A DNA stretch of 64,000 bases from an uncultured Tateyamaria sp. (GTDB taxonomy: Bacteria > Pseudomonadota > Alphaproteobacteria > Rhodobacterales > Rhodobacteraceae). Shown in pieces: positions 17,614 through 26,358 of this stretch. The stretch is taken from assembly GCF_947487805.1 (NCBI RefSeq), contig NZ_CANKXW010000004.1:1-64000 (forward strand), written 5' to 3'. Every line of letters begins with the position of its first letter. The first letter of the stretch is position 1. The notes under the pieces were generated by a model. The model saw only the letters and a program-made list of their open reading frames with translations, had not been told where the DNA came from and made no database searches. The translations under genes and the position numbers were made by a program.

Positions 17614-18647
17614 GTCGGCACCTCGGTACGGGCGCCGCTGCGGGCCGCCTCTTGCATGGCATGGATGACGGCGTGCACGTGCAGCGCCTCGTCCGGCGGG
17701 GCAAGCGGCGCGCGGCCTGCGCGCACGGCACCTGCAAAATCCTCGATCACCGCCTGATGCCAGGCGTGGGTAAAGGCCATCGGATCGGCCCCGCCCCCCG
17801 TGGCACCCGCACCCTCGGGCGCGATGACTTCTGCCGGGCGGTCGTGCCAGTCGATGCGCAACCTGTCCCCCTGCAACAGCACCTGCGCCCGCGTGGTTGT
17901 GATCGCAATGCTCTCCGTCCCACCGGGATAGGCGCAGGTCGTGGCGCTCAGAACCCCGGTCGCGCCGCTTTGGAACTCCAGCATCGCGGCGGCGATGTCC
18001 TCGGCCTCCAATCGGTGCAGCGTGCTGGTCCGCATCTGCGCGCTCAGCCGCGCGACCGGCCCCGCCAGCCAAAGTGCGAGGTCCAGCGTGTGGATCGCCT
18101 GGTTGATCATCACACCACCGCCATCCCGGTCATAGCTGCCGCGCCCCGGCACATCGTAATACGCCTGATCGCGCCACCACGGCACCCGGATGTCCAGATG
18201 TACAACCTCGCCCAGCGACCCATTGCGCAGCCGCGCGCGCAAGGCCGCTGACGCGTCCCGCGTCCGGTGCTGGAAACAGAAGCCAAGCGGCACATTGCGC
18301 CGGGCATACACGTCCACGACCATACGCGCCGTATCTAGGGTCCGCTCAATCGGTTTTTCCATCAATGTGGGCACGCCCGCCTCTGACAGCGCCGCAGCCT
18401 CAGCCATACGCGCATTGGGCGGTGTGATCAGGATCGCCATATCCGGGCCGTGCGCCAAAGCCGCGTCAAGGTCCGTGAACGCCACCACCTGCTGCCCCAC
18501 CGTGTCCGACGCCGCCGCCGCAAACGCCGCCGTCCGGTCCGCATCACGCCCCAGCACAGCGCCCAGCTGAGGCCCGCCCTGCGCATCACGCAACGCCAGA
18601 ACATGGGTCTGCGCCACCATCCCCATCCCGATCAGCAACACCTGCAT
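17610..18647 (-). CDS. Gfo/Idh/MocA family oxidoreductase (first of four)
   Basis: A 345-residue family member and the first gene of the operon. It has VLLIGMGMVAQTHVLALRD at the N-terminus, the lysine motif LMEKPIERT and the histidine of MINQAIHTLDLALW. GGAGG lies eight bases before the ATG at 18647. The 89 bases to uxaC on the other strand form the shared promoter region, so glucuronate isomerase and this operon are probably regulated together. Activity on a uronate or its glycoside would fit the setting but is not shown by the sequence. Confidence 0.88.
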   Translation of the reverse strand: MQVLLIGMGMVAQTHVLALRDAQGGPQLGAVLGRDADRTAAFAAAASDTVGQQVVAFTDLDAALAHGPDMAILITPPNARMAEAAALSEAGVPTLMEKPIERTLDTARMVVDVYARRNVPLGFCFQHRTRDASAALRARLRNGSLGEVVHLDIRVPWWRDQAYYDVPGRGSYDRDGGGVMINQAIHTLDLALWLAGPVARLSAQMRTSTLHRLEAEDIAAAMLEFQSGATGVLSATTCAYPGGTESIAITTTRAQVLLQGDRLRIDWHDRPAEVIAPEGAGATGGGADPMAFTHAWHQAVIEDFAGAVRAGRAPLAPPDEALHVHAVIHAMQEAARSGARTEVPT

Positions 18648-18736
18648 TTTCGTCCTCCCGGATGCCAGATTGGCGGCATTTAACACATGCGCCAAGGGGC
18701 ATTCGTGATAGTCTGCCGAAAAAGGGAGAGGCCGGA

Positions 18737-20092
18737 ATGGTGCTGCAACTGTCGGGGCATGCGGAAACGCTGTATCAGGGGATCAAGGACGCCCCCATCG
18801 TGTCGCCACACGGGCATTGCGACCCCGCGTGGTTTGCCGATGACACGCCGTTTGCCGATCCGGCAGATCTGCTGGTGATCCCCGACCACTACGTGTTCCG
18901 GATGCTCTATTCCCAAGGCGTGGCGCTGGCCGATCTGGGCGTGGGCGTGCCCCCACAGGACCGCGACCCGCGCGCGATCTTTCGGACCTTTGCTGCGCAT
19001 TGGCACCTGTTTCTTGGCACGCCCAGCCGCACATGGATCACTCATGTCCTGCACGACACGCTGGGCTGCCCCGATCCGCTTGGCCCCGACACCGCCGACG
19101 CCGTCTATGACCATATCGCGGACTGGCTGGCGCAGGACGCGCACAGGCCGCGCGCTCTCTTTGACCGCTTCGGGATCGAGGTGCTGGCGACGACCGATGC
19201 GGCGCTTGATGACCTGTCCCACCACGCCGCCATCCGCGACAGCGGCTGGCCGGGCCGCGTGGTGCCCACGTTCCGCCCCGACGCGCTGCTTGATCCAAAT
19301 GCCCCCGGCTGGGACGCGTCGGTGGATGCGCTGGGGGCGATGACCGGCACCGATACCACCACCTTTGCCGGGTTCCTGTCGGCCCTCCGCCAGCGCCGTG
19401 CGGCGTTCAAGGCCATGGGGGCCACCGCCACCGACCACGCCATCGAAGACCCCCGCACCGTCTGGCTCGACACACCGGCGGCAACCTATGACCGCCTACG
19501 TGCGGGCGACAAAACCGACGCTGCGGCGTTCCACGGGCACATGCTGATCGAAATGGCGCAAATGTCGCTCGATGACGGGCTGGTGATGCAACTGCACGCA
19601 GGCAGCCGCCGCAACACCAACCACGCCGTGCTGAACCAGTTCGGCCGCGACAAGGGCGCGGACATCCCCGTCGCCACCGACTGGGTGCGCGGGCTGGAGC
19701 CCCTGTTGAACCGCGTGGGCAATGACCCGCGCCTGACGCTGATCCTGTTCACACTGGACGAAACGACCTATGCCCGCGAACTGGCACCCATGGCCGGGCA
19801 CTGGCCGTGCCTGCGGATCGGACCGCCATGGTGGTTTCATGACAGCGCGGCGGGCATCGCCCGCTATCTGGATCAGGTGGTGGAAACCGCCGGCTACTGG
19901 AACCTCGCCGGGTTTAACGACGACACCCGCGCCTTTCTGTCGATCCCCGCGCGTCACGACCTGTGGCGACGCGCCGTGGCCGTGCACCTCGATACACAGA
20001 TCGCGCGCGGCTATTTCGACCTCGCAACCGGGCAGGACATCGCCCGCCTGCTGGCCACCGATCTGGCCCGCGACACCTACAGGCTGGGCTAG
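18737..20092 (+). CDS. uxaC: glucuronate isomerase (uronate isomerase)
   Basis: A 451-residue amidohydrolase-superfamily enzyme that isomerises D-glucuronate to D-fructuronate (and galacturonate to tagaturonate). The metal-binding HxH is in IVSPHGHCDPAWF; WLAQDAHRPRALFDRFG, MQLHAGSRRNTN and GFNDDTRAFLSIPARHDLWRR follow as in the family. The ATG at 18737 has GGGAGAGG upstream and gives the normal length. It is transcribed away from the Gfo/Idh-uxuA operon and is followed after three bases by uxuB, so the first two steps of the Ashwell pathway form one transcript. Confidence 0.94.
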   Translation: MVLQLSGHAETLYQGIKDAPIVSPHGHCDPAWFADDTPFADPADLLVIPDHYVFRMLYSQGVALADLGVGVPPQDRDPRAIFRTFAAHWHLFLGTPSRTWITHVLHDTLGCPDPLGPDTADAVYDHIADWLAQDAHRPRALFDRFGIEVLATTDAALDDLSHHAAIRDSGWPGRVVPTFRPDALLDPNAPGWDASVDALGAMTGTDTTTFAGFLSALRQRRAAFKAMGATATDHAIEDPRTVWLDTPAATYDRLRAGDKTDAAAFHGHMLIEMAQMSLDDGLVMQLHAGSRRNTNHAVLNQFGRDKGADIPVATDWVRGLEPLLNRVGNDPRLTLILFTLDETTYARELAPMAGHWPCLRIGPPWWFHDSAAGIARYLDQVVETAGYWNLAGFNDDTRAFLSIPARHDLWRRAVAVHLDTQIARGYFDLATGQDIARLLATDLARDTYRLG

Positions 20093-20095
20093 ACC

Positions 20096-21286
20096 ATGAC
20101 GCGCATTCTCCACCTTGGCGTCGGCAATTTCTTTCGCGCCCATCAGGCCGATTACACCCAGTCCAGCCCGGGCTGGCGCGTCACCGGGGTCAGCTTTCGC
20201 TCCCCCGCCATCCGCGACGGGCTGGCCGCGCAGGGCTATGGCTATGCACTGGTGATCAAGGACGCGGGCGGCACACGGTTGCGCCAGATCGACGTGATCG
20301 ACCGCATGATCGTCGCCGCCGAGGATCCACAGGCCCTGCATACCGCGATCACCGACCCTAAGGTCGCCGTGATCACGCTGACCGTGACGGAAAAGGCCTA
20401 CCACCTCGGCCCCGAGGGCCGCCTCGACCTGAACGCCGACGCGGTGCGGGACGATCTGGCGGGCGGCGCGCCGACGCCCGTGGGCGCACTGGCGCGCGGG
20501 CTGGCGGCGCGCACGGCCCCGGTCACCGTCCTGTCCTGCGACAACCTCGCGGACAATGGCCCGAAACTGCGCGCGGCGGTCATGGACTTTGCCGCGGCGG
20601 CGGGCCTGTCGATCACCGCACCCGTCACCTTTCCGGCCAGCATGGTCGACCGTATCACCCCCGCCACCACCGACGCCATCCGCGCCGAAGCGTCGGACCC
20701 CATGGCCGTCCCGACCGAAGCGTTCACCGAATGGGTGGTCGAGGATAATTTTGCCGCCGCCCGCCCCGACTGGCCGGGTGTGCAATGGGTGGACGACGTT
20801 GCCCCGCACGAAATGCGCAAGCTGCGAATGCTGAACGGCGCGCACTCCTATCTCGCCTATGCGGGCACCCTGCGGGGCCACGAATTCGTCCATCAGGCCG
20901 TCGCTGACCCGGTGCTGCGCGCAGGCGCCTACGCCCTGATGCAAGAGGCGGCAGAGACCCTGCCCGAAACGGTCCGTGCGCAGGCGGCACCCTATGCCGA
21001 CGCCTTGCTTGAGCGGTTCGACAATCCCAACCTGCACCACCGACTGCGCCAGATCGCCATGGATGGCAGCCAGAAGATGCCGATACGTGTCGTCGCAACT
21101 TTGCGCGACCGCACGGGGACACCCAGCCCGGCGCTGACACAGGCGATCAACGCCTGGTGTGACTTTGTCCGCGTGGAAACAGGCGCGGGGCGGACCCTCG
21201 ATGACCCCATGGCCGGTGCCCTAGACGATGCCTGCCGCGGGGCCAACCCGGCCAGCGCGTTGCGGCAGATCATCGGCGCGCCCTAG
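20096..21286 (+). CDS. uxuB: fructuronate reductase-like protein of the mannitol dehydrogenase family
   Basis: A 396-residue member of the mannitol dehydrogenase family, probably reducing D-fructuronate to D-mannonate with NADH given its place behind uxaC. Seen are the N-terminal HLGVGNFFRAHQADY, VTLTVTEKAYHLG-like ITLTVTEKAYH, VLSCDNLADNG, WVVEDNF and the family signature KLRMLNGAHS. Escherichia coli UxuB is about 486 residues, so this protein lacks roughly 25 residues at the start and over 50 at the C-terminus, where the FADDLP-type segment is missing. The stop overlaps the convergent kdgK stop. Reduction of another keto-sugar acid remains possible. Confidence 0.85.
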   Translation: MTRILHLGVGNFFRAHQADYTQSSPGWRVTGVSFRSPAIRDGLAAQGYGYALVIKDAGGTRLRQIDVIDRMIVAAEDPQALHTAITDPKVAVITLTVTEKAYHLGPEGRLDLNADAVRDDLAGGAPTPVGALARGLAARTAPVTVLSCDNLADNGPKLRAAVMDFAAAAGLSITAPVTFPASMVDRITPATTDAIRAEASDPMAVPTEAFTEWVVEDNFAAARPDWPGVQWVDDVAPHEMRKLRMLNGAHSYLAYAGTLRGHEFVHQAVADPVLRAGAYALMQEAAETLPETVRAQAAPYADALLERFDNPNLHHRLRQIAMDGSQKMPIRVVATLRDRTGTPSPALTQAINAWCDFVRVETGAGRTLDDPMAGALDDACRGANPASALRQIIGAP

Positions 21287-22164
21287 CGCGGCAGGATGGC
21301 ACCCTTGTGGCCGATCACCTTGGCCGCCAGATCATGCCCCGCCTTCAGCGCCGCCGCCTGCGACGCACCGGTCAACAGCGCGCCCAGATACCCGCCGTTG
21401 AAACTGTCCCCCGCAGCGGTGGTGTCCACAACCGTCTCCGCCGGGGCAAAGGTGCCCTCCGCCCCGGTCTTGAGGCACAGCGGCCCCGATGGCCCGCGCT
21501 TCAAGGCGCCTGTCCGCTCCATCATGCGGAACCGCGTGGCAATGGTGTGGGCGTCTTCGCCGGTCAGGGCCTCTTCGTCGTCGATGGACGGCACGGCAAT
21601 GTCGGTCAGCGCCCAGATCGCGGCATTGGCTGCCATCGCCGTCTCGCGGTCGATCCACAGCTGCGGGCGATAGTTGCTGTCATAACAGACCCGCCCGCCC
21701 TTTTGCCGGAACCCTTGCAGGAACCGCATCAACGCCGTGCGGATCCCCGGCGACATGATGGCCAGCGTGATCCCCGACAGGTACAGAACGTCATAGCCCT
21801 CAAGCCCGCTGAAATCCGCCCCGTGATCCGTCGCAAACATGCGCCGGGCGGCGGAACTGTCACGCCAATAGCTGAATGACCGCTCGCCTGCATCGTCGGT
21901 GGTGATGGCGTAAAGGCCCGGCATCCGCTCCGGATCGCGTTCGATATTCGCGGTGCCGATCCATTCCGACCGGATGAACTTTTCGATCTGATCGGAAAAC
22001 TTATCCGTGCCCAGTCGCGTGATATAATCCACCTCGATCTCCGGCGCGGACCGTTTCAGATAGATCGCCGTGTTCAGCGTATCCCCCGCCACGCCCACCT
22101 TGGCCGCGGTCGCACCGTCCATCGACAGCTCGACCATCGCCTCGCCGATCGCTCCAACTTTCAT
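21283..22164 (-). CDS. kdgK: 2-dehydro-3-deoxygluconokinase (PfkB family)
   Basis: A 293-residue PfkB-family kinase. The N-terminal GAIGEAMVELS, the glycine-rich core and the C-terminal signature DTTAAGDSFNGGYLGALL with the catalytic aspartate are all there, and the sequence type is that of KDG kinases. It phosphorylates 2-keto-3-deoxygluconate, the product of UxuA and UxaA-like enzymes, to KDPG. It is the last gene of the nine-gene minus-strand unit and overlaps the EamA gene stop as ATGA. No KDPG aldolase gene is in the window, so that step must be encoded elsewhere. Confidence 0.9.
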   Translation of the reverse strand: MKVGAIGEAMVELSMDGATAAKVGVAGDTLNTAIYLKRSAPEIEVDYITRLGTDKFSDQIEKFIRSEWIGTANIERDPERMPGLYAITTDDAGERSFSYWRDSSAARRMFATDHGADFSGLEGYDVLYLSGITLAIMSPGIRTALMRFLQGFRQKGGRVCYDSNYRPQLWIDRETAMAANAAIWALTDIAVPSIDDEEALTGEDAHTIATRFRMMERTGALKRGPSGPLCLKTGAEGTFAPAETVVDTTAAGDSFNGGYLGALLTGASQAAALKAGHDLAAKVIGHKGAILPR

Positions 22165-23054
22165 GGCAATTCCTTTCGCGCCGTGCGCCGCCAGATGATC
22201 AGACCGGACACAACAATGATCGACGCACCAAGCATCGTCCACCCGTCCGGTACATCGTTAAAAACCACATAGCTCGCAACCGCGAGGTACAACAGGAAAC
22301 TGTAGGTGTAGGGCATCAGCGTGTTGGCCGGCGCATAGGTATGCGCCCGCGAGAAAATCTCGTGCCCGGCCCACCCGGCAATCCCCAACCCAATCAAAAG
22401 CCCCCATTCCAGCCCACTGGCCGGGGGCACCCAGACCCACATCGCAAAGGGCGCCAGCGTCAGCGCACCAAAGGCGCCCATGTAGAACTGCATCGTTTCG
22501 GCGGCGACCACGCCCGCAATCTTGCGCGTGATGATCGAATACAGCGCCAGCGCAAAGGCGTTGTAGACATTGAGCAGTGCAATCCAGTGAAACGCCGCAT
22601 CAAAGGGCCGGATCACCACCAGCACACCCATGAACCCCAGGATGATCGCAAACCACCGCCACGGCCCCACCCGTTCCCCCAAAAGCGGCCAGCTCAGCGC
22701 GCAAACGATGATCGGGGCCGAAAACATGATCGACCCCGTCACTGTCAGCGACAGGTAGTTCAGCGTGATAAAGTTGAACAACGTGGCCGAGGCCAGCAGG
22801 AACCCCCGCGCCAACACGAGGCCCAGGTGATCGGTCTGAAAACTCGACCAGCTCACCCCCTGCCGCAGCACCAGAAGGGTCGAGATGATGAAATGCGGTG
22901 CATAGCGCATGAACGCCAACTGAAACGCAGGCAGCCCGGCCAGCACCAACCACTTCACCGACGTGTCGATGACGCTGAAAAAGGCATAGGCCGCCAGCGT
23001 CATCATGATGCCCAGCGCGGCGCGGTCCTGTTGTGGAAGTGCCGCGATGGCCAT
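22161..23054 (-). CDS. EamA/DMT-family membrane transporter
   Basis: A 297-residue integral membrane protein with about ten hydrophobic segments in two EamA repeats (first repeat roughly 12-140, second 150-290), as in drug/metabolite transporters. Typical pieces are SVIDTSVKWL near the start, SLTVTGSIMFSAPIIV, and YTYSFLLYLAVASYVVF near the end of the second repeat. The substrate cannot be read. In this operon, behind a TRAP importer, it could export a by-product or bring in a related compound. It follows the dehydrogenase gene after 15 bases and overlaps kdgK. Confidence 0.87.
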   Translation of the reverse strand: MAIAALPQQDRAALGIMMTLAAYAFFSVIDTSVKWLVLAGLPAFQLAFMRYAPHFIISTLLVLRQGVSWSSFQTDHLGLVLARGFLLASATLFNFITLNYLSLTVTGSIMFSAPIIVCALSWPLLGERVGPWRWFAIILGFMGVLVVIRPFDAAFHWIALLNVYNAFALALYSIITRKIAGVVAAETMQFYMGAFGALTLAPFAMWVWVPPASGLEWGLLIGLGIAGWAGHEIFSRAHTYAPANTLMPYTYSFLLYLAVASYVVFNDVPDGWTMLGASIIVVSGLIIWRRTARKELP

Positions 23055-23069
23055 TGTTCAGCCCCCGGG

Positions 23070-23957
23070 CTACTTTTTGAAACGGTCGGCGTAATAGTCG
23101 ACCATTTGCGACACCATGTCGTCGGCGCGCCCGCTGTCGCGCGCATCACTCAACGCGCCCAGCGCACATTTCGACATGACAGACTCAGCGCCCGCATCTG
23201 ACGCCATCTGCGCATAGTATCCGACATCCTTGGCCGCGTTCTTGATGGCAAAGGCCAGTTGGTTCGGATCACCGTCCACACCGTATCCCTTGACGAAATC
23301 CATCATCCCGGATTTCAGCGGCCCCGCCGCCATCACGTCATAGGCCTGCTGCCGGTCCACGCCCATCACATCCGCCATGGCAAAGGCTTCGGCCATGGCA
23401 TTGGCGACTGTCATCCCGAAAAAGTTGTTGATCAGCTTGATCGTATGCCCAGAGCCCAGCGCGCCCAGATGGAACACGTTCTCGCCCAGATCATCCAGCA
23501 CGGGACGCACAGTGGCAAAGGCGCCCTCGTCTCCCGAACACATGATATTAAGCAGCCCATCGACCGCATGGGACGGGGTCCGGCCAAGGGGCGCATCCAG
23601 GTAATGCCCGCCCGCTGCCGCAACCTCTGCGCCCAGCGTACGTGTGGACCCCGGCAGGGACGTGCCGAAATCAATCACAATCGCACCGGGTTTTAGGCCT
23701 GCGATCACACCATCGTCGCCCCGCATCCGCGCCTCGACATTGGCAGAGGTGTCCATGCACAGCATCACGATATCGCTCGCCTCGGCCACGGCCTTGGCCG
23801 TCGTGACCTCTGCCGCCCCGCGTTCCACAGCGCGGTCCACATAGGTGCGCGTCCGGTTCGCAATCACCGTCAGGCCATAGCCCTGATCCTGCAACCGCCC
23901 CACCATGGCGCCGCCCATCAGGCCCAGGCCGATAAATCCGATTGTTGGCTTGCTCAT
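23070..23957 (-). CDS. beta-hydroxyacid dehydrogenase (GarR/3-hydroxyisobutyrate dehydrogenase family)
   Basis: A 295-residue family member: NAD motif GFIGLGLMGGAMVGRL, substrate motif LDAPLGRTPSHAVDG (a variant of the usual DAPVSGG) and lysine region GSGHTIKLINNFFG. The changed substrate motif suggests an acid other than tartronate semialdehyde or hydroxyisobutyrate. It sits between the second PhyH dioxygenase, whose stop it overlaps by four bases, and the EamA transporter, so it probably oxidises or reduces an intermediate made by the dioxygenases or the UxaA-type dehydratase. Confidence 0.86.
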   Translation of the reverse strand: MSKPTIGFIGLGLMGGAMVGRLQDQGYGLTVIANRTRTYVDRAVERGAAEVTTAKAVAEASDIVMLCMDTSANVEARMRGDDGVIAGLKPGAIVIDFGTSLPGSTRTLGAEVAAAGGHYLDAPLGRTPSHAVDGLLNIMCSGDEGAFATVRPVLDDLGENVFHLGALGSGHTIKLINNFFGMTVANAMAEAFAMADVMGVDRQQAYDVMAAGPLKSGMMDFVKGYGVDGDPNQLAFAIKNAAKDVGYYAQMASDAGAESVMSKCALGALSDARDSGRADDMVSQMVDYYADRFKK

Positions 23958-24859
23958 GTGTCGTTTCCTTTTCCGGGAATGGTGTCAAAGGCGCGTGTTT
24001 TCAGCCCCTTCTGGATTTCATAGATCGAGATCGGCACATCCGGCTGTGGTTGCGGAATGCGGATCGGAATGTCCTTGAGGCGCGGCGTCAGCGTCGGCTC
24101 ACCGCACAGCATGCGGGTGTTGTAGTCTTCGATCCCGTCCCATTTCGTCATGCTGCCCATGATCGGAAACGCATCCGCCGCCATCATTTCGTAAAACAGA
24201 ATGCGCCGCGCCCGATCGCTGGTATTCAAGGCAGACCCATGCACAATCCGCCCGTGATGGATGCTCACCGACCCGGCAGGCCCCGTCAGGGCTACCGCAT
24301 CCGCCGGGTTCAGCCCGTTCTCCTCGGGCAACATCGCACCGGCAAACACGCCATCCACGTGATGATCGAACACCGGCCCCTTGTGTGATCCCGGATACAC
24401 CATCAACGGCCCGTTTTCCTCGGCCATGTCATCGATGCAGATCCCGATGGCCAGAATGTCGTCATTGGTGTGGGGATAGAACGCATAGTCCTGATGCCAC
24501 TCCACCGCCGCGCCGTAACCTGCTGATTTCATGTTCAGTTTCGTGGTGTGCAGTCGCAGGTCCGGCCCGATCAGGTCGCGCGCAGGGCCCAACACATGAT
24601 CCGAATACATCAACTCCCGCACCACGTCAGAAATCATATGCGGCAGCTTGATCCGCCGCAAACGCGGGTCGTCAGCCGTATGGCTGTCCTCCAGATCCAA
24701 CCGGTCGTTGCTGGTGGTCATCGTGGCCGCCTCGGCCTCGAACCTGCTGATTTCGTCCCGGATCTTTTGCAGCCAGTCGGGCGGGATCTGGTTTTCGACC
24801 AGAAGATAGCCGTGCTCCTCGAACTGCGCCTTCTGCGCGGGGGTCAGACACTCCATCAC
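23954..24859 (-). CDS. phytanoyl-CoA dioxygenase (PhyH) family protein, second of two
   Basis: A 301-residue Fe(II)/2-oxoglutarate-dependent dioxygenase of the PhyH family. The iron facial triad is visible: H122 and D124 in VEWHQDYAF, and H207 in GRIVHGSALN; an arginine that can bind 2-oxoglutarate follows within RARR. NGPLMVYPGSHKGPV is the usual loop between them. PhyH proteins hydroxylate or dealkylate small molecules. A role in a sugar-acid operon is uncommon, and oxidative removal of a methyl or other group from the imported acid is a reasonable but unproven idea. Start and stop overlap the neighbours by four bases. Confidence 0.87.
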   Translation of the reverse strand: MMECLTPAQKAQFEEHGYLLVENQIPPDWLQKIRDEISRFEAEAATMTTSNDRLDLEDSHTADDPRLRRIKLPHMISDVVRELMYSDHVLGPARDLIGPDLRLHTTKLNMKSAGYGAAVEWHQDYAFYPHTNDDILAIGICIDDMAEENGPLMVYPGSHKGPVFDHHVDGVFAGAMLPEENGLNPADAVALTGPAGSVSIHHGRIVHGSALNTSDRARRILFYEMMAADAFPIMGSMTKWDGIEDYNTRMLCGEPTLTPRLKDIPIRIPQPQPDVPISIYEIQKGLKTRAFDTIPGKGNDT

Positions 24860-26355
24860 ATCACCGCCCCGATCTGCCAGGGCACGAACTCATAGTCGCC
24901 CAGCCCCTGCGCTTCGGATTTCGACATCTCGCCCGAGGCCACGCGCAGGAACAGCTCGTAAATCTCGCGGCCCTTTTCCTCGAGGCTGACACCGTCCGAC
25001 AGCATCGCGCCCGCGTTGACGTCCATGTCCTCGATCATGCGGCCATACATCTCCGTATTGGTCGCGACCTTGATCGTGGGCGCTGGTTTGGAGCCAAAGG
25101 CTGACCCCCGCCCGGTGGTAAAGCACACAAGGTTGCACCCGCCCGCGATCTGACCGGTGACGGATGCCGGGTCATATCCCGGCGAGTCCATAAAGGTGAA
25201 ACCGCGCGCCCGCACAATCTCGGCGTATTTGTAAACACCGGTCAGCGGGGTGGTCCCCCCCTTGGCCGCGGCGCCCAGCGACTTTTCAAGGATGGTGGTC
25301 AGCCCGCCCGCCTTGTTGCCGGGGCTTGGATTGTTGTCCATGCTGCCCTTGTTGCGCGCTGTATAATCCTCCCACCACTTGATCAGACCGATCAGCCGCT
25401 CACCCGTCGCCTGATCCACCGCGCGGGCAGTCAGCAGATGCTCAGCCCCATAGATCTCGGGCGTTTCGGCCAGCACGCCCGTGCCGCCCTGCGAGACCAA
25501 AAGGTCCGTCGCATATCCCAAGGCGGGGTTCGCCGTGATCCCCGACCACGCATCCGACCCGCCGCATTGCAGCGCGACCTTCAACTCGGACGCCGGGCAC
25601 GGCGTGCGCTGCGCCTGATTGGCAATGGGCAACATCGCGGTGACCTTCTCGATCCCCTTCTCGACCGTGCGGCGCAGCCCCGCGACCGACTGGATGTTCA
25701 TCGTCTGGAATGTCGGCCCCTGTTTCAGGCCCCATGCCTCGAGCAGCCAATCGATCTGGTTCATCTCACAGCCCAAGCCCACCATCAGCACCGCCGCGTG
25801 GTTGGGATGCGCGGCATAGCCCCACATGACGCGCTGCAACGCCTCGAACCCGTCGCCGCTGTCGGCCATGCCGCAGCCGGTGCCGTGGACGAACGCCACA
25901 ACCCCGTCGACATTCGGATAGTCGGCCAGCATCTCGGGCGTGAAATGCGCAGCAATCATCCGCGCCGCCGTCGCCGAACAGTTCACCGAGGTGACAATCG
26001 CAATGTAGTTCCGCGTGCCCACGGACCCGTTTTCGCGCCGGTAGCCCATGAACGTGTCCGGTGTCCCCGCGGGGACAGGGCGTAGATTGGTGGCAAATTC
26101 ATAGGCCACGTCGGTGCCGCGGAACGCCACATTGTGCGTGTGCACATGGTCGCCCGCCGCGATGTCGGTCGCGGCATATCCGATCACCTGCGCGTATTTG
26201 CGGATCGCCTCGCCCGTGGCCATGGCGCGCGTCGCGATCTTGTGCCCCGAGGGGATCAGCGCGCGCGTCGCCACGCCGTCCACCGTCACGCCTACCTCGA
26301 GGGCGCGGGTGGCGGTCACCACGGTATCACTGGGGTCTAGTCGAATGAAATCCAT
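24856..26355 (-). CDS. uxaA: altronate/galactarate dehydratase-family protein (UxaA type)
   Basis: A 499-residue full-length UxaA-family enzyme. Residues 1-95 form the N-terminal SAF domain, ending in GDHVHTHNVAF; the large C-terminal part begins with GYRRENGSVGTRNYIAI and contains HGTGCGM, LKVALQCGGSDAWSG and GCNLVCFTTGRGSAFG with conserved cysteines. UxaA dehydrates D-altronate to 2-keto-3-deoxygluconate; GarD acts on galactarate, and the split SuyAB homologues act on sulfolactate. The presence of kdgK in the same unit favours a product of the KDG type. It lies between the two PhyH genes, three bases after one and overlapping the other by four. Confidence 0.87.
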   Translation of the reverse strand: MDFIRLDPSDTVVTATRALEVGVTVDGVATRALIPSGHKIATRAMATGEAIRKYAQVIGYAATDIAAGDHVHTHNVAFRGTDVAYEFATNLRPVPAGTPDTFMGYRRENGSVGTRNYIAIVTSVNCSATAARMIAAHFTPEMLADYPNVDGVVAFVHGTGCGMADSGDGFEALQRVMWGYAAHPNHAAVLMVGLGCEMNQIDWLLEAWGLKQGPTFQTMNIQSVAGLRRTVEKGIEKVTAMLPIANQAQRTPCPASELKVALQCGGSDAWSGITANPALGYATDLLVSQGGTGVLAETPEIYGAEHLLTARAVDQATGERLIGLIKWWEDYTARNKGSMDNNPSPGNKAGGLTTILEKSLGAAAKGGTTPLTGVYKYAEIVRARGFTFMDSPGYDPASVTGQIAGGCNLVCFTTGRGSAFGSKPAPTIKVATNTEMYGRMIEDMDVNAGAMLSDGVSLEEKGREIYELFLRVASGEMSKSEAQGLGDYEFVPWQIGAVM

Positions 26356-26358
26356 GGC

